A stretch of DNA of 16,844 nucleotides from Beroe ovata (lineage: Eukaryota; Ctenophora; Nuda; Beroida; Beroidae): assembly GCA_946803715.1 (NCBI GenBank), contig CAMPET010000006.1:269286-286129 (forward strand), in the 5' to 3' direction. Below, piece by piece: positions 1 through 9,089 of the stretch. The translations under genes were made by a program, and so were the position numbers. Each line of letters starts with the position of its first letter. Position 1 is the stretch's first letter. The notes beneath the pieces were generated by a model. The model saw only the letters and a list, made by a program, of their open reading frames with translations, did no database searches and was not told the origin of the DNA.

Positions 1-10
1 TGTGTGTGTG
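1..10. repeat. (TG)n microsatellite at left edge
   Basis: Five TG units form the edge of the window, immediately downstream (minus strand) of the donor site of the leftmost exon, so they lie in an intron of that gene. Confidence 0.8.
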
Positions 11-23
11 TTTGTTATCCTAC

Positions 24-435
24 CTAACATTGACGAATCTGGCGTCTCCACGGCATAAATCGGTGTCTCAGCAACATCATCATCGCCCTTTTCCACCGAT
101 ACCTCATTCTTGAGCACTGACATCTGTAACAATTGCCAATGAATGTGTATTATACCTATACGAAGTGGAAATATGGCAAGTGGGGAAACGATCTCTAATG
201 GAGTTTCTTTAATGAGGGAATCGTTGCACAATATTGATGGTACACGGCGAATATTCAATATGCCGGTTAAATCAAGTGAGAACATAAACATTGGGTGAGG
301 ACAAGATTTGAACATGGACTTACTATACGATAACAATATGTGGCAATGTTGACAATGCAGAAGACATTGTATCGCCAGTGGCTCTACTCTTATATACCGA
401 GACACTATTCTCACAATATGGCACAAATAGCCAAA
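24..435 (-). CDS. Large coding exon of an unrecognised gene running off the left edge
   Basis: On the minus strand one frame stays open for 137 codons, from just after a TGA at 436-438 to a good splice donor (exon ends at 24, followed by GTAGGATAAC). The product contains FSLDLTGILNIRRVPSIL, then a hydrophobic beta-rich stretch (PLAIFPLRIGIIHIHW), then an acidic tail ending AVETPDSSML. Codon and residue use look like real protein throughout. The acceptor is not certain; one candidate leaves the exon starting at 409, giving a slightly shorter exon. There is no start codon requirement because it is probably an internal exon. I do not recognise the family. The beta-rich part with IGIIHIHW resembles an immunoglobulin-like or trafficking-complex beta sandwich, but this is only an impression. 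Confidence 0.6.
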
Positions 436-451
436 TCAGAAGAATGGGCGG

Positions 452-545
452 TTATATGGACATTGAACAGTGGGTAAAGTTAATCAAACTGGAGAAAGCA
501 GCAATCAGATAACGAGTTAAAAAGTCCTGGAGTATAATGAGTCTA
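452..545 (-). CDS. Possible upstream exon of the left-edge gene
   Basis: After a plausible acceptor (CACCTTCTCACAG) the minus strand reads about 30 codons that look coding (RLIILQDFLTRYLIAAFSSL) before TAA at 452-454. The most likely donor is a weak GTCCAT after 462, which would join in phase to an acceptor before 409. The splice sites are poor, so the boundaries are tentative. It probably belongs to the same gene as the large exon to its left. Confidence 0.35.
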
Positions 546-794
546 CTGTGAGAAGGTGACTAAGTGATGACAGTGAAATGTGTCAGTTGTATGATGGCAA
601 GACAGTATTATATCGGTTAGAAAAATCGAGTGAATTGGAATCTACTAGGTAGAGATTAAAAACCCTAGATTGCGTGGAGCCCTATAACATTCCTCGGAGA
701 CGTTATTGTCCGGATTTTAAATAGAGGCGAGTTATATTTGGCTTGCTATATCATAGTAGCTTGCTATAGTTTTAACTACGTGATACTATAGTCT

Positions 795-989
795 CTATGG
801 CACTATGATAGCAAAGGAACAAACAATCACACGATAGACGTGACGAACCCTTGTACTCATGAGACTCATAGAGGAAAAAGTCCGTAACGCAGTAACTGTA
901 AATAACACTTCACGGAGCAATAAGTGCGAAATTTCATTTTCTATTTCTTCTTCAGTGTCGCCAATGGTGGAACTTTGTGATAAATTCGA
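795..989 (-). CDS. Possible exon of the left-edge gene
   Basis: A minus-strand frame is open from just after TAA (990-992) to TAG at 795-797. It encodes a helical-looking acidic stretch (IGDTEEEIENEISHLLLREV) followed by a hydrophobic segment. The opposite strand also has an open frame here (859-1068), but its serine run is simply the antisense of the GAA-rich stretch. The first in-frame ATG is at 867-869, and an acceptor-like site (GTTATTTACAG) lies 26 nt before it, so this could be the first coding exon of the gene. Phases to the next exon do not fit cleanly, so the model is unresolved. Confidence 0.35.
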   Translation of the reverse strand, partial: SNLSQSSTIGDTEEEIENEISHLLLREVLFTVTALRTFSSMSLMSTRVRHVYRVIVCSFAIIVP

Positions 990-1048
990 TTACCCGAGGA
1001 GACTCAGGTGTAAATTAAAGATTTTTGGACGAGCATCATTTGAATTGT

Positions 1049-1054
1049 TTTATT
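1049..1054 (-). terminator. Poly(A) signal AATAAA
   Basis: A minus-strand AATAAA overlaps the TAA stop proposed for the gene at 1050-2103. A second AATAAA lies at 1086-1091. Their position fits a short 3' UTR. Confidence 0.4.
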
Positions 1055-2103
1055 TGATCTCCCAGTAGATATATAACAACAAACATTTATTCTGATAACA
1101 GGATCACATGTTCACGTGGGGAGCACGTGGGGAGCACGTGAACAGGTCACGGGAAGAGGTGAATCAAGGAGTATTATACCGTGCGCGACACGACGTGATA
1201 TGCGGTAACTGGGGAATCTGCTGGGGGTGGAGAAACACAAACGGGGAATTTAATCATCGAAGTAACACCAAAAAGACGTTCAAACTTTGTACTGGAACAC
1301 TCCCGGCGGTCACGTAACCTGTGTCTATTATACGCGTGGGTCACGTGACCTGTGTTTATACCTGTTGGCGGGAGGAAGATTGCTGCCATGGTAACAGCGC
1401 TGGTGGCACGTGCACATATTCCTCGTCCAACGAGTGATCTGCCTCCTCGTCCACTTCCTCGTGATCGACCAAATCCACGAGGTCAAGGGGAACTTGTTCC
1501 ATGCTCACCATCTGGTGCAACTACTCATCCGCTGTATACGTGTAAATGTACGATCTGTTATATGTGCAGCACTGCTACCGTTCCACCAGTCTAGAGTGTC
1601 AGGAATACCACTGAGCGAAACTGTGGTCATTTGATGGAGAAAGTACAGGATGTGAACTGCAGTGCAATAAAACTGTCACATGTATTATACCTGATAGGCC
1701 ATCGATTAATTCGAGGATTTCACTTCGATTTGGATAGGAGGCGAAATCCAAATTCTCACAGAATCTCAAAGATGTATCTTCTCCTCTTGTTACAGGTATT
1801 CTGTCAGCGAGCCATCAGCTATGACGAGATTCATGTTAGTTTCATGTAGATTTCCTATCATACTTCAACAATGTTTCACTGTCTTGGTTCAGTTCATGAT
1901 ATCCAAGGAAGTGGCCATCGCAAGAAATTGCAGGTTTATTATTCCCAATCATACATGATTGTCTAGAAGGAAGCTATATCTCCGATATCAATATCATGAA
2001 TAATAATTTACAAAAAGGAGTAACTTTATTTACTTGAATACTTGATGAGCAAAATGTAAGTGTTACCGATTACTAACTGAGAAACCAATGATGTCAATAA
2101 CAT
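1050..2103 (-). CDS. Unrecognised small multi-exon gene, possibly secreted or membrane protein
   Basis: Minus-strand gene model read from splice sites and open frames. Exons: 2042-2103, 1864-1962, 1691-1800, 1509-1656 (these four join in consistent phase with good GT-AG borders and one CTAAC branch-point-like motif), then 1180-1399 and 1050-1091, which are less certain. The start ATG at 2101-2103 opens a hydrophobic stretch (MLLTSLVSQLVIGNTYILLI) that could be a signal peptide or anchor. The following exons encode ISCDGHFLGYHELNQDSE, TRGEDTSLRFCENLDFAS and LDWWNGSSAAHITDRTFTRI, with several cysteines. The full model gives 226 residues. The weak point is the junction after 1509: reading straight on meets TGA at 1505-1507, so the protein may end there at 140 residues. 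No family recognised. The previous gene's stop codon is 309 nt upstream. Confidence 0.5.
1113..1140. promoter_or_regulatory. Three E-boxes (CACGTG) at 11-bp spacing
   Basis: CACGTG occurs at 1113-1118, 1124-1129 and 1135-1140, as a tandem of CACGTGGGGAG units. CACGTG is the core site for Myc/Max, USF and MiT/TFE-type bHLH factors. In the proposed gene model it falls in a short intron, but it could equally be a promoter for the left-edge gene. Confidence 0.5.
1339..1350. promoter_or_regulatory. Palindromic CLEAR-type E-box GGTCACGTGACC
   Basis: A 12-bp perfect palindrome whose inner ten bases (GTCACGTGAC) match the TFEB/MiT CLEAR consensus exactly. A near copy, GGTCACGTAACC, lies about 30 bp to the left, also followed by TGTGT. 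Function is inferred from the motif only. Confidence 0.4.
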
Positions 2104-2412
2104 GAAGATGGGAATTGGGTCCCAGGAAATGGCAGAATCAAAGAGAAGTCAAATGTTTAATACTCGTGGTAATCTATGAAACATGGTTCCATGATTTAAG
2201 ATGTATGCAAAATTTTAAATTAATATACAGCTTACTCCTCCACTGTAACCCAAGACGGTTGAGGTCATTAAAACGGTCGAGAAATCAAATACGTTATCAA
2301 TTTAGAAATACATAAAATTAAGCAAAGTCGATTAAACAGAATACTCTTTACGTTCATCATCTTCAGTATAACAATATTCAACAAGAGTGTTTCTCATAAC
2401 TTGTGTTGCAAA

Positions 2413-3003
2413 TCATAAGTGTCTGTTATAGTCGTTGCCTGTGACCAAGCTATCGAGTTGGAAATAGACGAAAATGAAATATATCGTCCAGACAGAGACG
2501 AATATCAAGATCCAACGGATGATTTGATGTGAGAAATAGCGCCGGACCCTACTACCGCGAGGCGCAGTTCCCCCACCGTCCGTTTCGACAATACTCGACT
2601 TGGGGTACCGTTGTCGGGGCTCACTGCTCGTTCCAACGAGCCAGGTATTGTCCCGTGGGAGAACATGGGAACTGATGGGGAGTGGGAGTCGCTCTTTGGG
2701 GGGAACATGCGATACTGGGGTTATAGGGAGCGCTGTGGACTGCTCGATTATGTCAATGTTACATAGGTTGGGATCACGAGTGTATGTTTTGGAGAAATGT
2801 TTGTTGGTTTCTGATAAGGACAGTTTGGATACGCCTTCAGTAAGAATGTCCTGTATGTCTTTGTCTGATGAGGTGTTCTCAGCTGGTGACTCTTCTCCTA
2901 ACGACATTGCACTGAGCAAATTGCGAGCTACTACGACATCATCATCCTCACGAAGATGTCCGGCAGCCGATGATCCGTTCCGCCGCGATTTGGACTTCTT
3001 CAT
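2413..3003 (-). CDS. Unrecognised 196-residue protein with C-terminal transmembrane anchor
   Basis: A single open frame from ATG (3001-3003) to TGA (2413-2415). The N-terminus is basic (MKKSKSRRNG), followed by about 140 residues of low-complexity, serine- and proline-rich, probably disordered sequence with acidic patches. Around residues 155-180 there is one strong hydrophobic segment (IIRWILIFVSVWTIYFIFVY) preceded by arginines, and then only about 15 residues to the end. This is the topology of a tail-anchored or type II membrane protein with the bulk in the cytosol or nucleoplasm. Emerin and LAP2 share that layout, but I see no LEM domain and claim no homology. An in-frame TGA lies upstream and a splice acceptor (CACCTATTTCAG) lies 18 nt before the ATG. 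It begins 280 nt after the ANKLE2 stop on the same strand. Confidence 0.65.
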   Translation of the reverse strand: MKKSKSRRNGSSAAGHLREDDDVVVARNLLSAMSLGEESPAENTSSDKDIQDILTEGVSKLSLSETNKHFSKTYTRDPNLCNIDIIEQSTALPITPVSHVPPKERLPLPISSHVLPRDNTWLVGTSSEPRQRYPKSSIVETDGGGTAPRGSRVRRYFSHQIIRWILIFVSVWTIYFIFVYFQLDSLVTGNDYNRHL

Positions 3004-3283
3004 CGGTATCGGAGTCGTCCAGCTGAAATAGGTGAGAATTGACGATTTTCATTCGGTCTTGGTTCTTGTTCAACAATACTGTCAGTCAGGCGACGCGGTT
3101 TCGAGCTAAATGATAATTTGAAATAATGAGGCGCGTAGCGCGCAATACGTATCAAGTATTTCAGCGCCGCAGACGTCAAGTACGCGTTTTGTGACATTGT
3201 GACAAAAAACGCGCATGACACTCAATTATGTGATTAGATCAAACACAATGCTATGTGTTCCCCATTAGGATTCCATCTAATTC

Positions 3284-6200
3284 TCACCATTTCCGCTCGT
3301 CTTCAGGGTACATGAGCACCATGTTATACCAGTAACAAATGTTTGGAAATTTGTCTGACAGTTGGGCAATGCCTGCTTGAGGTAATGCGTGAAGCACATC
3401 TTGATCCATTTTACTTGGATTATCCCTGAAATTTGGAATGAGAATCTTCTTCAAACACCAAACATCATATCATAAACCGAAATGAACTTAAACAGACGTA
3501 CAGCTCCTTACCCAGAAATGAACTGGTGATCACAGTTCAGAAGATAATTATCAAGTCGTTGTAACCCGTCCTCCTCTCTCAAATTCACGAAATCGCCCAG
3601 AAAATCCCAGTATTCCCGCCACGCCACGTTTTTCTGGATCGCCAGATCCCGGCCCACTCTCTCCAGCCCACGATCACTGTCACTCCGCATGATGTTCTGC
3701 AGAGTGTCGCGACGCCAGGGTGGCAGCTCGCGAGGCGGTGTTTTCCACAACTTACGGAATTCCTTGGCGTTAGCGGCGGGAAGAGGGCCCGCGTAGGCGC
3801 AAATACTCAGTGAGGGTCGGAGAGGGGATAGAGTCCCTATGCTGAGGGGGGAAGCGTAGATATACACAATTAAATACCATGTCAAAAATACCGCGAGAAA
3901 CGAGGATGATTGTACATTGTTCATTGTTATTGTACATTGTTTACTGTATACACAGGCACATATACAGTATACACCCTGTACATTCTATACAATATACACA
4001 CATTGTATACACAATTATTACCTGGTTCTAGTGAAAGACGTGTCGGTTAGTGAGGTGTCGAAGTCTGCAGACAAGAAACTATCACTTTCACTCACAAACT
4101 CGTCTAACAAGATCTTCTTGTCTTCTGACGAGGACAGTGACCTGCAAATCGTAACCATGAGAAGAGATAATCGGAAACTGCATGATAGACTTGGGTAAGA
4201 TTGAATTGCACACTCATGGGAGGTGTGAGGTGAAAATGCACACCCACCCTCTCTTAGAATGAATATACTCGGGTGTGACAGGCTGCCCGAGGAAGGGCGG
4301 TGTGGAATTATCCACAGCCCGTACCACCGGCACATAAACGCTGTGCCGGCTCTGCTGGATGAGCACGGACACCTCGCGGCGCACACCCTCGGGATCGGCA
4401 CACCGTGTGCCCGCCACATCCTCCGCCGACTGGTCCTGCTTGTTGAGTTGGGATATATCCGTCTTGTTGAACGAGAGGAGCCACTCCACGAACTTAAGGT
4501 GGCCGTTCTTACAGGCAAAGTGAAGTGGCGTCTCACCCCACTGAAAATATACATATTAGAAATGATACTCGCACCATACACTGTGAATTATAACAAACCA
4601 AGAAGGACTGTATAGAAGGCAATGTTATCAATCCAGTTTCATTACGGAGTATGATGATATGATATCGAGGAAATGGCCAGTTTGCCATCTCCAATACCAA
4701 TCAGTGTGACTCACCCCAGTGTCACAGGTATTGAGGAACCCGTCAATGACAATAGATCGTCTCTCCTGGTGGGAAGCGTTGGTTGTATCCTCGTTTGGGT
4801 ACAGTGTTTCCCACGGCTTGTCGCTCAGCAAGTAGTTCATTATCTCTTCGGCAACCTCCTTTTGACCTATCAATAGTGTCATCATATGAATTGGAATGTC
4901 ATCAACGACGACTCATCAATCTCTCAACCTTTTCTCTCCTCCATCACATTTACAGTATAAGGTGCACTTTCTCAATCGATTGTGCAGTATGTATGTGTAG
5001 GAGAGCCACTGGGCGAATGACTACTGATTCCCTTTTCTTGGCACTAGCTAAAGTACATAATACAAAGTGCAAACAAATCCCGCGTGAACAATGTGGTACC
5101 TGTTTTTGAGTGTACAGTCTCGTACATATCATAATCACGACAATCACAAAAAACAACACATAGCGTGCGCTAGGTGTGATCCGTGATCGATAGAGGTAGA
5201 ATGCTTTTTCTGATCCAGCTTTGCTACGTGAAACATTAACTTTCTAATCACTTCAAAACATTAATTGGCAAGTTGGCACTCCCTCCTTACCTTTGATAGC
5301 AGCACAATGCAAAGCATTGTAGTGAGCCGATAGCTGTATAGTGACGGGCTTAGACTCATTCGAAATCAGGTATCGCGGATTACCCTTTATCAGATCCAAT
5401 ACAGTCTGAAAAACATGGAAACACATTATGTGAAACCTCTCTTTATTTTGTTGTCTTCAAACTGAAAATTTATCCTCTACTGTTTATATTATCGTATTAT
5501 CAAACCTGCTTGTCTCCCTTCTCTATGGCCATTCTAAATTTGTTCAGATCTCTCTGATGTACAGGCGGACAGGTCTTCTGATTCTCGTCGCCCATTGGAA
5601 CCCGCTAGGTAGTAGCAGGTTGAAAACAATTGGATAACTAGACAGAAGAAATGCTAAGATTCATATTACCAATGAAATTTGCTCAATAATAACAAATCTT
5701 GGACTTTAAGGCTACTTATCACCATCAAAGTGATTTAGGCTCATCGACTCACAGATGAAACAGCCCCCTTTCTGGCCGGTGATTTTTCCTTGTTTTCTTG
5801 TAAATGAGGTCTCGATCGGACAATGGCAGGGGAATCTGTCTGACCAGTCTCGGCAAACTTCCGTGCGTCGGATTCACTGGTGAACCTCTGTACGGACAAG
5901 TGTATGTTACACGGAGCAGTGGGAGATGCAGATGTGCAGTATTGGATGGGAGCAGAATATGCCAGTGTCATCCTTACATTAAATCGTGCATTTCCAAGTT
6001 TTTTGGATTCAGCGATAGCTTCCGTCAGGTCAGTAAAGACCCTGGGGTTGTTGCTGTTGTTCACTGAGGGCTGTGGTGTGTATATAGCATACCAGTCCCG
6101 ATTGTTGCTATTAACGTTGTTATTCAGACTTCTCCTCGCATTATCAACTGAGAAAGAGTGGTTAACAGTTCAATTAACTATAATGAACGATGTTCTTTGA

Positions 6201-6323
6201 GTTACACTACATTAGCACTCACAGTAACTGCTAATGGTTACTTGATGATTTCTTAACGGGGTTCACTTTGAGATACTGGATGAGTGAACATAATTTACCT
6301 TTCATTTGCACCGCGTTAGCCAT
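3284..6323 (-). CDS. ANKLE2: ANKLE2 homologue (ankyrin repeat and LEM domain protein 2), short form without LEM domain
   Basis: Ten exons with matching phases: 6299-6323, 5978-6147, 5753-5887, 5506-5604, 5291-5405, 4715-4866, 4248-4540, 4022-4141, 3512-3841, 3284-3425; 526 residues. Order of regions: a small viroplasmin-like fold (WYAIYTPQ near residue 27, FTSESDARKFAE near 67-78); NPRYLI; ankyrin repeats (YNALHCAAIKGQKEVAEEIM near 173 and WGETPLHFACKNGHLKFVEW near 233); the family stretch YVPVVRAVDNSTPP; AGPLP...EFRKLWKTPPREL; REYWDFLGDFVNL; and a C-terminal PSKMDQDVL block. This order matches vertebrate ANKLE2, which directs PP2A and restrains VRK1 so that BAF is dephosphorylated and the nuclear envelope reforms. 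The transmembrane segment and LEM domain found N-terminally in vertebrates are absent, and the long linker before the last block is much reduced. The ATG was chosen because it sits in a 25-nt exon that joins in phase, with an in-frame TGA upstream; a two-codon upstream ORF (ATG GCC TGA) lies 11 nt before it. Confidence 0.9.
3842..4021 (-). repeat. Simple TA/TGTA-rich intron of the ANKLE2 gene
   Basis: This intron is made largely of degenerate TGTATAC/ATTGTACA units around 3905-4015. It adds no coding potential. Confidence 0.6.
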
Positions 6324-6395
6324 TTTCAGGCCATTTTCTGTTCAGAGTGTTGGATATTACATCATGACATTGTCCTATAATGATAAATATTAGAA

Positions 6396-6401
6396 TTTAT
6401 T
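6396..6401 (-). terminator. Poly(A) signal AATAAA for PMVK
   Basis: A minus-strand AATAAA lies about 190 nt after the PMVK stop and about 75 nt before the ANKLE2 start codon. The two transcripts therefore have to be separated within a very short interval. Confidence 0.55.
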
Positions 6402-6592
6402 GGCATAAGATCATTTGTAGTTACGCTAAGGCGACAATGGGATTCAGTTGATTCTAAGAAAAGTCAGAAACAATTTGCATTCAATTCTTCACTAGTCACT
6501 ACTAAAACGTTGCAACAACTTCATAGCATCGAGAGTCGATCTGATCTTCTCACAACTATTCTTCATTTTCTCCTCTGACGCCAATTGGCATT

Positions 6593-7165
6593 TCAGCTTT
6601 TTAACTTGTCACGGATCCAATCAATGACTGACTTCAAGCCTCTCTCCAGCTTATCTGAATCAGTCCCACCATTTTGCACAATGACATCACTTTTATACCC
6701 ATCTAGTCCACATTCTGACTCTGTATTATCCACCCCATCCTGCCATTTCCAACCTCGAGATCCTCTTGTGCTATCATCTGCACAGACTCTAACAACTAAA
6801 CAGGTGTCTGGATAGAGGTCTTTGAAGTAACATATGTCAGTCAATCGACGGTTGTCAACCACAATCCACACACTGGCGGTACAGTTTTGAGTGGCCAGTC
6901 TGCAGTAATGACCAGGATCAGGATTACGGTAGGTCTCCCCTAAAGCAATCATATCGTGTCTGTATTTATCCTTGTAAGGGGCGTCGGTCAATAAAAGTTC
7001 ATAATCAAGCCCTTTCAGCTTCGCATATTCTCTCTTTATTTCCTCTGACAGATGAATAATTTGGCAAATATCGTCGTCGAATTCCGAAGCCAAGCGCTCA
7101 GCAAAATAGTCCTTACCACATTTTCTCTTTCCATTGATGAGGATGATGGCACGTGGACTCACCAT
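6593..7165 (-). CDS. PMVK: Phosphomevalonate kinase, animal type
   Basis: Converts mevalonate 5-phosphate plus ATP to mevalonate 5-diphosphate, a step towards isoprenoids and sterols, in cytosol or peroxisome. Single exon, 190 residues (human about 192), so full length. The nucleotide-binding motif GKRKCGKD is at residues 12-19. The family blocks RHDMIALGE (near 69), VVDNRRLTDI (near 102-111) and GVDNTESECGLD (144-155) match the animal PMVK family, which is a P-loop kinase unrelated to the GHMP-type ERG8 enzymes of fungi and plants. The C-terminus ends LKS, without a canonical SKL-type peroxisome signal. The ATG at 7163-7165 is the first in frame; the codon before it is TTG. A strong splice acceptor (TATTCTGATTCAG) ends 4 nt upstream of the ATG, so the mRNA leader is probably spliced. 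The TRMT2A stop lies 199 nt upstream. Confidence 0.97.
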   Translation of the reverse strand: MVSPRAIILINGKRKCGKDYFAERLASEFDDDICQIIHLSEEIKREYAKLKGLDYELLLTDAPYKDKYRHDMIALGETYRNPDPGHYCRLATQNCTASVWIVVDNRRLTDICYFKDLYPDTCLVVRVCADDSTRGSRGWKWQDGVDNTESECGLDGYKSDVIVQNGGTDSDKLERGLKSVIDWIRDKLKS

Positions 7166-7364
7166 CAAACTGAATCAGAATACTTAAATTAGGTTATTTT
7201 TCGCACAGTACCAATCGGTGATAACTCATCATTCATCACACATCGAATGAAATATGAAATGGGCAGGAAATAAAAGACATTTCACATTTAAAAAGTTAAA
7301 ATCTATACGGATGAAAATTCGGATGAAAATACAGATAAAACTCGAGACCAAAGCCACTTTATCA

Positions 7365-9089
7365 TCATCTCTTGAAGTAGAGAATAACCTCGTATTTCTT
7401 AGTATGAGGAAATAAGTCCACAGCTACAGCACTGACGAACTGAAATGGGTCCTCCGGGTACTTGGTCGATGTTGGTCCGCAAAGACTAACTATGTTATTC
7501 GTTATTTGCCGTATGTCACAGGAAACATAGACAATCTCTTTTATCATGGTGTTTTTGCGAAGACAAGAAATCACATCTAAATGCAGACCACTCCTAGGAG
7601 GATCGACAATAGCAACGACTCTAGTTTCGTCATCTTTGGGGATCTGTTTACATACTCTGGGTGTGACAACCTTTGCATTTCCAGCAAAGAATGAAATATT
7701 TTCTATGCTGTTCCGAGTTGCATTTTTTCTTGCGTCCTTGATGGCAGACTCCACAAGCTCGATACCATACACCTGTTTAACATATTTTGAAAGAATGATT
7801 CCTATAGTTCCTGTACCACAACAAATATCAAGAAGGTGTGTATTGGTGTCTAGGGAAGCTGTGTCAGCAATAGTCTGGTAAAGGACTTCTGCAGCAGACG
7901 TGTTAACCTGGAAAAACGATCCAGATGTTATTTGGAAATCATAGCCACATAATTTCTCAAGCATAAACTCGGGTCCTGACAGATGAAATATCTGTTCTTT
8001 TCCACCAACCAATTTTAAGAAAAGGGAACATTTATCCTGTTTCTCATAGACATTTATCAAGGTTGATTTGAGCTTCTGAAGCTTTTCATAATCCAGCTGT
8101 CTTTTGTCTACCACTGGTGTAATCATGACTGAACCGTCACTTGTTGTTCGTATTTCAATTGCTTTCCATACCCCGATATTAGCAATATTATCATAGGTAG
8201 GGAATTCTGAGGTAATTAAATATTCCTTGAACCGTCTGACCTCCTCGAACATTACATTTGGGCAAACCTCTACACATTCGTATGGTTCTTCTATTGAAAT
8301 GTTGCCAGATTGGAACTGTCCTTTAACAAATCCAACACAGTGGCTATCATTCGTTTCAACATTTTTTCCAATTGAAAACTCGCATTTGTTCCTATAGCCT
8401 TGAGTACTCGGGGAAGGCTTTACAGTTTGAACGATGAAATTATAGTTTTGCTCAGGAAAACTTGTGGGCCAAGCTTTGCAGAGAGATTTCTTGTAGCCAT
8501 CAAGAACAGATTGTATTTCGTGGAGTTTCGTCTCTAATTGTTTATCATAGTCCATTTCATGAAGGGGGGCAGTCTTTTCCTTGACTGTTCTGTGATCAGC
8601 ATCTTTTGACCTGCCATTAGCAAAAGGATTTTTATCTGGCTCTGCTAACGATACAGTAAGTATATTTTTCTTCCATACCAAACCCTTCAAAATTTTCATT
8701 GCATCTTGTCTGCCCTCTTCATTCCGGAATGTTATGTAAGCAAAATTTGTCTTCATGGCCCTTTTCACTTTCACTGGATCCAAGTGGTGCTTTTTGAGGA
8801 ACTTTTTAGTATCAGCAGGAGAAGCATATAAAGGGACATTGCATATCATGATCTTAAAAACCTCGGATGTGAATGCACCAGTTTTAGTGTAGGCCAGGGG
8901 ATCAATAACATCTGCATTCACAACAGTGTCCTCTTCATTTTGGTTTACCTCACTGCACCCACTGTTATCTGGAACAAAATCTTTTGGTAAACTGTCCTCA
9001 TAACTTTTCAACTTTTTTCTGGGTTGCTCATTATTATCAGCTTCCGCCAATTTCAACTTGAGTCTTCCATCATTTTCAATTGAAGACAT
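7365..9089 (-). CDS. TRMT2A: tRNA (uracil-5-)-methyltransferase homologue A
   Basis: Uses S-adenosylmethionine to make 5-methyluridine at position 54 in the T-loop of tRNA. Single exon, 574 residues (human 625). An N-terminal lysine-rich tail is followed by an RRM-type RNA-binding domain at about 77-158 (FKIMICNVP ... FAYITF). The C-terminal TrmA/RlmD-like methyltransferase has SFFQVNTSA, the SAM-binding loop LLDICCGTGTIG (about 419-430), DPPRSG (496-501) and the catalytic cysteine in VYVSCDIRQ (Cys about 524). The last block VAVDLFPHTKKYEVILYFKR is typical of TRMT2A. In bacterial relatives the cysteine is followed by NP; here it is DI. The start is the first ATG (9087-9089). The frame is open further, but only through a GTG that lies directly after a splice acceptor (TATATTTTAG), which suggests a 5' UTR splice 21 nt before the ATG. 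Confidence 0.96.
   Translation of the reverse strand: MSSIENDGRLKLKLAEADNNEQPRKKLKSYEDSLPKDFVPDNSGCSEVNQNEEDTVVNADVIDPLAYTKTGAFTSEVFKIMICNVPLYASPADTKKFLKKHHLDPVKVKRAMKTNFAYITFRNEEGRQDAMKILKGLVWKKNILTVSLAEPDKNPFANGRSKDADHRTVKEKTAPLHEMDYDKQLETKLHEIQSVLDGYKKSLCKAWPTSFPEQNYNFIVQTVKPSPSTQGYRNKCEFSIGKNVETNDSHCVGFVKGQFQSGNISIEEPYECVEVCPNVMFEEVRRFKEYLITSEFPTYDNIANIGVWKAIEIRTTSDGSVMITPVVDKRQLDYEKLQKLKSTLINVYEKQDKCSLFLKLVGGKEQIFHLSGPEFMLEKLCGYDFQITSGSFFQVNTSAAEVLYQTIADTASLDTNTHLLDICCGTGTIGIILSKYVKQVYGIELVESAIKDARKNATRNSIENISFFAGNAKVVTPRVCKQIPKDDETRVVAIVDPPRSGLHLDVISCLRKNTMIKEIVYVSCDIRQITNNIVSLCGPTSTKYPEDPFQFVSAVAVDLFPHTKKYEVILYFKR

Noticed and set aside
859-1068. 69-codon plus-strand open frame
   Set aside because: No splice context, no recognised motif, and opposite in strand to every supported gene. 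The minus-strand reading is more protein-like.
1356-1513. 51-codon acidic minus-strand frame (MVSMEQVPLDLVDL start) ending at a donor-like CAG/GTATAA
   Set aside because: It looks protein-like but overlaps the better supported exon 1509-1656 in another frame and cannot be joined in phase. Its acidic run comes from a GAC/GAG-rich stretch that reads as RGG-like in a second frame. Not included, but it keeps the model here uncertain.
2600-3031. 143-codon plus-strand open frame
   Set aside because: Antisense of the serine-rich 196-residue minus-strand protein. It lacks a membrane segment or any recognisable motif, and all neighbouring genes are on the minus strand.
7546-7881. 111-codon plus-strand open frame
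   Set aside because: Antisense shadow of the TRMT2A methyltransferase domain, which carries all family motifs on the minus strand.
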